Source of the DNA: Chondrosia reniformis
Taxonomy: Eukaryota > Porifera > Demospongiae > Chondrillida > Chondrillidae
Direction of reading: 5' to 3'
NCBI GenBank assembly: GCA_947172415.1
Contig: OX359200.1
Location: forward strand, 5,582,501-5,646,500
DNA length: 64,000 nt
Made by a program: the position numbers and the translations under genes. Shown piece after piece: positions 59,301 to 64,000 of the stretch. Below the pieces are notes generated by a model. That model had not been told where the DNA came from. It worked only from the letters and a program-made list of their open reading frames with translations, and did not search any database. Each line of letters begins with the position of its first letter. Positions within the stretch are counted from its first letter, which is position 1.

Positions 59301-62300
59301 TGAATTCAAATGTGCTGATGAGGGTAATGCATATGAGCTTTTGGATGATCCTGAAAATGACCCAGAAAAATCACTACAAGCATTCTTTAAGGATTTCCCC
59401 GTCTTACATCTCCTTGGAAAGCCTAAGCTCATTCCTACAACTACGTATGTATGAATACAAAGTTACATTTTAAGACATTGTCACTTATGTACGTATATGT
59501 ATATATGCATGTTTGATTTTAGGCCAATTGATATTGAAAACAATCCAGATGGTAAAGACATTCAACTTGTATGCAAGTACTTACAAGCTTATGAAGCTAA
59601 AAATGATAAAAGACTTGGAGTAGATCGTCCTTTTAACGGCCATAGAGGTGATTTTTAGCTCTTAATACTGACACAATGTTTTTTTTTATAATCTATGAAA
59701 AGAAAAAGTATATATAGGTTGTCTCATTCCTATACGTAGATGAGCAATTAGGGTTCAACAAATACCCTGACTTATCAAAAAGAGAGTGTAGACGTATATT
59801 AAACAAGTACATGCCAAAGACAGCAAAGATAAACAAGATGAATGCGGTGGTCTTTATAAAGTATTTTGATTGTTGAATGCTTCTATTAGTCTTTAATCAT
59901 GTTGTTCTCCCCTTCACGAAAGGTACATGGCAAGGAGATGCTTCTTCCTAGAAAAATGCCCAGCTTACAACTTTAATCAATGTATGCACATATAAAAGGA
60001 CTTTATGGCCCATAAAGTCTTAATGTCACCATTTGATCCTGTATAATAGTAGATATACATACTCAATGTGCATATATAAGTTAAACCATAGTCTATATAG
60101 TGTTTTTATAAGGTCTAAGTGAAGTTGGTTACATATCTTCTGAAAGGATCATTTTTCTATTTTTGAGCGTCTAAAGACGTAGTTTGTTGTTTCTTCTTGA
60201 GTGTCAGACGTTTCAACCCTAAGGGTCTTCTTCAATGACTCAGTGACCCTTGGGGTCAAAATGTCTCAAGAAGAAACAACAGAACTGCATCTTTAGACAC
60301 TCTAAAAGATGATCCTTTCAAAAGATAAGTTTGACGTAGTTAGAAGAAATCCTTATTCTATTTTATATACTTCACTTCATATTTGTATGTATACTTCCTT
60401 TACATTTTTCAGGCAAAATCTTTGAAGTTACACTAAAGAATGGAGAGGTCATACAGTTTGATACTTCAGAGCTTGGTTCCTTTCTAATTGAGACCATGCT
60501 AAAGGAAGTCAGTGATTTCCTAAGTCCAAGGAGAAGAAGTGGTGAAGAGGGGGACCCAAGGAAACAGGTCAATACAATTTTACTTTACACTTTTTACTCA
60601 ATATGACCCTAATTATGTGTATTAAACAGCTAATTTACACAGTTGATGAAGATGGAGGTGGGGCTTTTCAACTGATGGCCCTAAAAGCAGAAATGATATC
60701 TCCTGAAGAGGAAAGTAAATTAAAGAAACTTCAAATACCCATCCATGGAAGACAGTGAGTATTTCTATAGTGGTGATATATATAGTTATTAACCTTTTTC
60801 TGTAGCAGCATAAAAACAATTTGCAGAGTGTCAGAATGTTTCAGTCCACAGACCTTTTTCAGCTTACTTACAAAAGTTAACATACACTTCAAATATATAT
60901 AAACTACAATAAATCTATTATATTGTAAAGTTATTCACGGTAAAAACATTTGTGAGGCTGCTGTCCACTCACATTTGTTGAGCTTGTACGTATATTATAT
61001 TCTTAATGATTCTTCTATTCTGGATCCTTAAGTTATTAGTAATAGAAAAGCTTATTAAGCTTCCCAAATATGTAAATTTACAAAAAAAAATTAGGGGCTG
61101 CCACATGTACAGATAGCCCCTAAATACTTATGTATGTACGTATACGTACATATATAGATATGACAGAAAATACCACATAGTCATTAACTTTTACAAATAT
61201 ACATACGTATGCTAGTTACTTTATAATTTCCCCTAACCATTTATTTATATATGTATGTAGGTTTTACAGTTACTGTATGTAAATTACATATACACTTGCA
61301 TTTATATACGTACAAATATACTTTTACAGTTGTATAGCTTGCCACATTAAATTTATATATTTTCCCACTTTTTAGACATCTTTCTGACAGAGATAACTTG
61401 GATTCTTATTTGGCTAGTGCCTTTGGTATAACAACAGTGAAAACTACAGTAAATGGAAAAGTGAAAAAGAGGCTTAAAGCCATTGATGACAAGAAATATG
61501 TACTCACGTTGGACTTTGCATTGAAGGTATAATTGTGATGTTAATTTTAATATTACAATTTTTACTTACCATGTATGTCTATATATTTGTAGATGTTGGA
61601 AGTCAATGAGAGATACTGGGCTAACTTACCAGTGATAATTGAAGGAGAAACTGGGGTAGGCAAAACATTTTTAGTAGAAATGATGTCAGATTTATGGAAC
61701 CAGTCACTGCTTGAGAGATGGAAAAGAATTAAATATCGTTTGTGGTCCTCTATTGATGAGATTTGTCGAGGTATTTAATAAATATAATGTACACATAGAC
61801 TGAAATTAATGCTGATTGGCAAAATTATAATAACATTATGTACCGTACCTACTTATACATTAGAGTTGAAGAATATGCATATTAATGATGCTCAGTTGAG
61901 GGATATATTACCAATAATTCAAAAAAGTGCTGCTATTGAAATGGATAAAGAATTCAAACAGGAAGACACAGACTCTGAAGTTTTGTCTATAGGCAGCTCA
62001 TCTGTTAATCAAGGAAATGAACAAGCAGTTTCAGATGAGCATTTCAATGTAATTTGTGAAAAGGCATTGATGTCAGGCGGCGGAGCCTGCCAGCTTTTAG
62101 ACAAGTTGATTAATAGGGTAAAAGATATACTGGAAAGAGAACCTTTATTACCATTACTATTTGAAGCAACCAGTGATGACACAGGACAAACTGTATATCT
62201 TGAAGAATTCTATAGATTTCTATCATCAGGTGGAAATGATTCAATGGTACATATCTATGCACATACATACTTATATGTAATAGTCAGAAACACAGCATCT

Positions 62301-63817
62301 TTTTAAGAACAATTAGCCTATAAGGATTATTTACTTATTCATTATTAGTATTACCAATCAATAATTTCATTAAAAAAACAAAAAAAAAAATTAATTTGGA
62401 CTACTATATACAATGATATTTTAGTACATTTATCTTATTTTTATGCATATTTCTCTTTAATATGTTATGTGTTAGTATAATCTTGATTCTTGTATAACTT
62501 TACCTTAATTTAGCTGCTAGCAAGGGCCTTGCTTAAGCTGTTAATGGAAGCCAAACCAAGGATATACTTCAAATTAAATATACATGGAGGTACGCACATA
62601 TACCCAAGACATAAATACTTTAATGCTGTAATTTTAAATGTACAATATGTTGGATGTATATACGTACGTATAGGCCATTTGCAATTACAAGTACAAAGTC
62701 TATATATACGTATATATAGTTTTCTAAATTATAGTTATATACTATTCTTCGACATATTTCAATTCGAAGAAAGAATGTATTTATTAGAAGTTTTCCAAAA
62801 GCTACAGCTGTATGAAGTGATAAGGGATTACTGTTACGTTCATTAGGAAAACTTGAATTATTGAGCACTTACGTATGTGTTGCTATTGCTCAAATACGTA
62901 GTTATCAAAGTTATCATATATAATGGATCCTTAGCTATCCAAACTTTAATTATCTGAAAATTACAGCTACTGTACACATATACAATACATGTATTTTAAA
63001 CAGCAATCTGTCCATATTTCTTCCAAAAGGAAACCATGATTTTTCCCAGTGGGTTGGCTGAAGAAATTATATATAGCTATTCAATGTATTATCAGATAAA
63101 TCAACAATGATTCGATTTTCAGTTATATTTAACTATTTACAATCACTTCAAACTCAAATTACTTTTTTATTTTAATCAGCTCTAACCGCTGAAGGATTGA
63201 AGTCATTTTTCAATCCAAAAGTGAAGCAGGCAGTGGAGATAATGAAGAGACATAAAAGAGTTGATGGAGACAACTTCAGTAGATGTCCTAAAATCATTGT
63301 ACGTAAGCTTTGTTATGAAACATACGTATTTTTAATTCATCATAAAATATGTCCATATGTATATATTCATCTCCATGCATAGTAACTATTTCTTTCTATG
63401 TGACACAAATAGATATTTTTAGATGAAATCAATACTGCCTCCTGCTCTGGCTTGATTAAGGAAATTTTAGTTGAAAAACGCTTTCATGGAGAGGTATATT
63501 CTGCAACTGGCCATGTACATATTAACTTCTATTAATTAAACTTCTTTCACAAATATATACCTGCAGGTGTTGCCTAGGAATATCTTTATAGTTGGAGCAT
63601 GCAATCCTCATAGAAGTCACAGTGTTGTCATGCAGGAGGATGCCAGTGCAGCTGACAAGTGGGAATGGGTAAAGGGGTCTTATTATGTTCATAAGCTCCA
63701 CCCATCCTTGAGGTCCCTTCTGTGGAATTATGGAGCCTTAGATCACAGACAGGAAAAGAACTACATTGAAGCCAAAATGGAAATGATTGCTATTGAGCAT
63801 GGTTCTAAGACTAAAGG
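40372..63817 (+). CDS. Gene 2: second RNF213/mysterin-like giant AAA+ gene, 5' part
   Basis: Tandem paralogue of gene 1, same strand, continuing past the right edge. The traced exons run from 40372; the true start may be a small upstream exon (an ATG at 40269 opens a frame but reads through intron-like sequence). The 3' part matches gene 1 exon by exon from 59523 onward with conserved phases, ending at the sensor exon 63567-63816. Upstream it includes the portion of the protein that is missing for gene 1 in this window: an N-terminal set of about 115-residue modules, helical region and an AAA2-like P-loop. A Ty3/gypsy fragment, a Tigger MITE and several palindromic repeats lie in its introns, none in exons. 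Confidence 0.85.
42459..43348. other. Gene 2 intron with one weak hammerhead-like string
   Basis: No gene. At 42775-42808 the sequence CTGATGA, AGAG...CTCT, GAAA, TATTTGTC has hammerhead order, but it is not in a clear palindrome as the other copies are. The rest is AT-rich and unremarkable. Confidence 0.3.
44890..45125. repeat. Imperfect fold-back repeat
   Basis: CATACACATCACTTCCATG followed by TTTTGGGCACATC at 45033-45067 is inverted at about 45080-45118 (GTGTGCCCAAACATGGAAG...TATGTGTATG). The flank has AACAAGAAAGGGATCATGTG, similar to the arm of the 22001 element (AACAAGAAAGGGATGTTAC), so they may be related. Intron of gene 2 between 44378 and 45455; the remainder of that intron is AT-rich and otherwise empty. 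Confidence 0.6.
45455..47578 (+). CDS. Gene 2 helical region, part 1
   Basis: Exons approximately 45455 to about 45600, 45650-45738, 45976-46043, 46276-46439, 46702-46819, 46951-47160, 47244-47336 and 47490-47578. Products are charged and helical (for example PLPVKPKELAEAAKSVAMQ and HLSMEQIDFFDCDEAVKC). The donor of the first exon is unclear. By position this is the N-terminal arm/linker of an RNF213-type protein; no independent domain is recognised. Confidence 0.6.
47850..49880 (-). mobile_element. Ty3/gypsy LTR retrotransposon fragment (integrase)
   Basis: On the minus strand 49241-48787 reads as an integrase core: MQMVAIDILGPLPVTERILV (first catalytic D), DYFTRWMEVWPMPN, GRQLESEVLRDICRLLGIKK and HPQSDGLIEDFNRTLMN (catalytic E). 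The second catalytic Asp is not visible and frames are broken, so it is dead. A zinc-binding HHCC-type stretch may lie at 49290-49400. An approximately 80-base direct repeat (AATGAGTCAACAGTCAA, then GAAGCTAAGTG and GGAAGT) at 47866-47950 and 49808-49880 flanks it, perhaps LTR remnants. It lies antisense in an intron of gene 2. Confidence 0.75.
50026..56252 (+). CDS. Gene 2 helical region, part 2
   Basis: Exons approximately 50026-50140, 50347-50596, 50844-50909, 51013-51599, 53618-53957, 54191-54937, 55044-55307, 55377-55490, 55739-55960 and 56079-56252. Long open exons (51013, 54191) rich in Lys/Glu/Leu with no stops, such as ELYELITHYLQHEEYDEEV. This corresponds to the extended linker preceding AAA1/AAA2 in RNF213. 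No catalytic motif seen. Repeats fill the 51600-53617 intron. Confidence 0.65.
51600..52774. other. Gene 2 intron with repeat remnants
   Basis: 51800-51960 is a degenerate palindrome of the hammerhead-bearing family (GAGCATCTAGACA left, TGTCTTTAGATGCTC right) with the interior core broken. 52290-52770 is CpG-richer with short open frames and no homology I recognise; its composition suggests inserted DNA. 51975-52078 shares AAGGTAATCTAATATA and AATAATTCATATGGCTCC with 56940-56990. Confidence 0.45.
52775..52945 (+). mobile_element. Short palindromic element with hammerhead-like core (copy 2)
   Basis: Ends GAGAATAAAGCCTTGTTGAG and CGACAAGGCTTTATTCTT are inverted. The core at 52855-52882 is CTGATGA, GACC-TTCG-GGTT stem-loop, GAAAC, GTC. 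The stem II loop is the stable UUCG tetraloop. It is followed, as copy 1 is, by ACAGTAGAATCTCATAAYGAA and then by a fold-back repeat copy, so the two sit in a shared composite arrangement. Confidence 0.6.
53010..53480 (-). repeat. Fold-back repeat family, third copy (reverse)
   Basis: Reverse-oriented relative to 2541-2975 and parallel to the right arm of 3780-4620: it runs from ACAAGTTACAAAATGG through GGTTATTAGCTGAGACCCC and CAGTAGTTGAGGATTTC to ATCCTAGGGGTCACTTGG. It lies in the gene 2 intron before the 53618 exon. The open frame through it is not coding. Confidence 0.7.
56395..57175. repeat. Direct duplication of about 130-180 bp interrupted by a Tigger MITE
   Basis: 56402-56516 and 56999-57112 share AATGTCATTGTATTCATCTA, TTTTAATGTTCATGCATAT and CTTTCTAGATTAGA; sequence after the MITE (about 56880-56945) matches 57120-57175. 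The MITE at 56518-56872 inserted into the first copy after the duplication. All within a gene 2 intron. Confidence 0.7.
56518..56872 (-). mobile_element. pogo/Tigger-type MITE with transposase N-terminus relic
   Basis: 355 bases with inverted ends CAGTAGAACCTCGGTTATCC and GGATAACCGAGGTTCTACTG, flanked by TA on both sides (56516-56517, 56873-56874), the TA target duplication of Tc1/mariner-pogo elements. On the minus strand an ATG at about 56766 opens a frame with KSKRLVLPLESKIAILERL and AQLAEEYGI, the CENP-B-type N-terminal helix-turn-helix of Tigger transposases. The catalytic domain is gone, so this is an internally deleted non-autonomous copy. Confidence 0.85.
57204..59444 (+). CDS. Gene 2 AAA2-like P-loop module
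   Basis: Exons approximately 57204-57364, 57498-57558, 57731-57947, 58408-58583, 58659-58817 and 59290-59444. The Walker A GKAGDGKT is interrupted by the intron: exon 57731 ends in GKAG and exon 58408 begins with the second and third base of that glycine codon, then DGKTHYIL. The donor is GC (AG/GCAAGT at 57948). A Walker B-like RRVIISIDESF follows. By order this is AAA2, which in RNF213 binds ATP. The 58659 exon carries the LLxxLxxxG(x)...LEWTVFVE segment preceding AAA3. Confidence 0.75.
58912..59095 (+). mobile_element. Short palindromic element with hammerhead-like core (copy 3)
   Basis: Ends GGTTACAATTTGAGCATCAG and TGATGCTCAAATTGTAACC are inverted, and AGCAACACTTATTAATCA pairs with TGATTAATAGTAAGTGTT. 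The core at 59016-59043 is CTGAAGA, GACC-TACA-GGTC, GAAA, TGTC. It fits the CUGANGA...GAAA...NUH hammerhead consensus with a fully paired stem II. Intron of gene 2 between 58817 and 59290. Confidence 0.6.
59523..63817 (+). CDS. Gene 2 AAA3 ATPase module (continues off the window)
   Basis: Exons approximately 59523-59647, 59740-59860, 59933-59981, 60413-60567, 60630-60754, 61376-61526, 61593-61770, 61864-62246, 62514-62589, 63180-63298, 63413-63493 and 63567-63816. Same exon count, order and phases as gene 1 positions 67-5927. Walker A is GETGVGKT (61593 exon), Walker B IFLDEINT (63413 exon), sensor IFIVGACNPHRS (63567 exon). The sensor exon is about 97% identical in DNA to gene 1, the acidic 61864 exon much less. 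Confidence 0.85.
60125..60335. mobile_element. Degenerate member of the palindromic hammerhead-like family
   Basis: Palindrome in the gene 2 intron 59982-60412: GAAAGGATCATTTTTCTATTTT left and complement GATGATCCTTTC right, with TTGTTTCTTCTTGAG / CTCAAGAAGAAACAA inside. Both arms contain a GACCC...GGGT stem; the minus-strand core reads TTGAAGA...GAAACGTC, one base off CUGANGA. Confidence 0.45.
60755..61375. other. Gene 2 intron, TACGTA-rich
   Basis: Contains a short relic at 60825-60880 whose minus strand reads CTGAAAAAGGTCTGTGGACT then GAAAC, another decayed member of the hammerhead-like family. Otherwise AT-rich with many TACGTA words and nothing else recognised. Confidence 0.35.
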
Positions 63818-64000
63818 GTAAAATTAAACATGAACTTCTGATGCAAACAGGATATTTTGTTTAAATTTCATTCCCACTTTGATTTACAGGCAGTTATACT
63901 TGACAGTTTTCTCCTATTTTCTATCATGCCTATTTGAAAGACCTCTGTTTATAGTATATGACTTGCCATTGGATTAGCCTTAATTTTAATATTTACCTAA

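Overview
The window is AT-rich animal DNA with many short introns, long coding runs free of stops, and introns full of the palindrome TACGTA. Protein content and compact intron structure fit an early-branching metazoan. My best guess is a demosponge of the Amphimedon type; this is inference, because no species marker is present.

Layout. Positions 67-21759 (+) hold the 3' two thirds of a giant RNF213/mysterin-like AAA+ gene (gene 1). Its 5' part lies upstream of the window. It carries P-loop modules matching AAA3 (GETGVGKT) and AAA4 (GEPGSSKT) of RNF213, a long helical region, an acidic exon, a Pro/Gln/Tyr-rich exon and a C-terminal SAM domain. I see no RING or RZ-type zinc finger. Positions 40372-63817 (+) hold the 5' part of a tandem paralogue (gene 2), running from a set of unrecognised N-terminal modules through an AAA2-like P-loop to the same AAA3 exons. 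Gene 2 leaves the window on the right. The AAA3 core exons of the two genes are nearly identical in places while neighbouring exons have diverged strongly.

Between the two giant genes lie: (a) a minus-strand partial copy of the FACT subunit gene SPT16 (23658-31487), missing its middle and C-terminal parts and carrying LINE retrotransposons where the middle should be; (b) a minus-strand, apparently single-exon gene for a 916-residue protein joining a ubiquitin-like fold, a zinc ribbon, a vWA domain and a UBC (E2) fold whose catalytic cysteine position is glycine (32755-35505); (c) a decayed THAP/DDE transposon (about 36820-38223); and (d) a low-complexity minus-strand relic (38390-39940).

Mobile DNA is dense but almost wholly intronic or intergenic: a nearly intact non-LTR retrotransposon, a truncated second one, a Ty3/gypsy integrase fragment, a Penelope-like GIY-YIG fragment, a pogo/Tigger MITE, several fold-back elements (one with perfect 100-bp arms), and a family of short palindromic elements carrying hammerhead-ribozyme-like cores.

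Functionally the locus clusters two RNF213-type mechano-ATPases (in vertebrates ubiquitin ligases acting in innate immunity and lipid-droplet biology) with an E2-like/Ubl/vWA protein. Whether they act together is untested. Exon boundaries are my own splice-site calls and may be off by a few bases.
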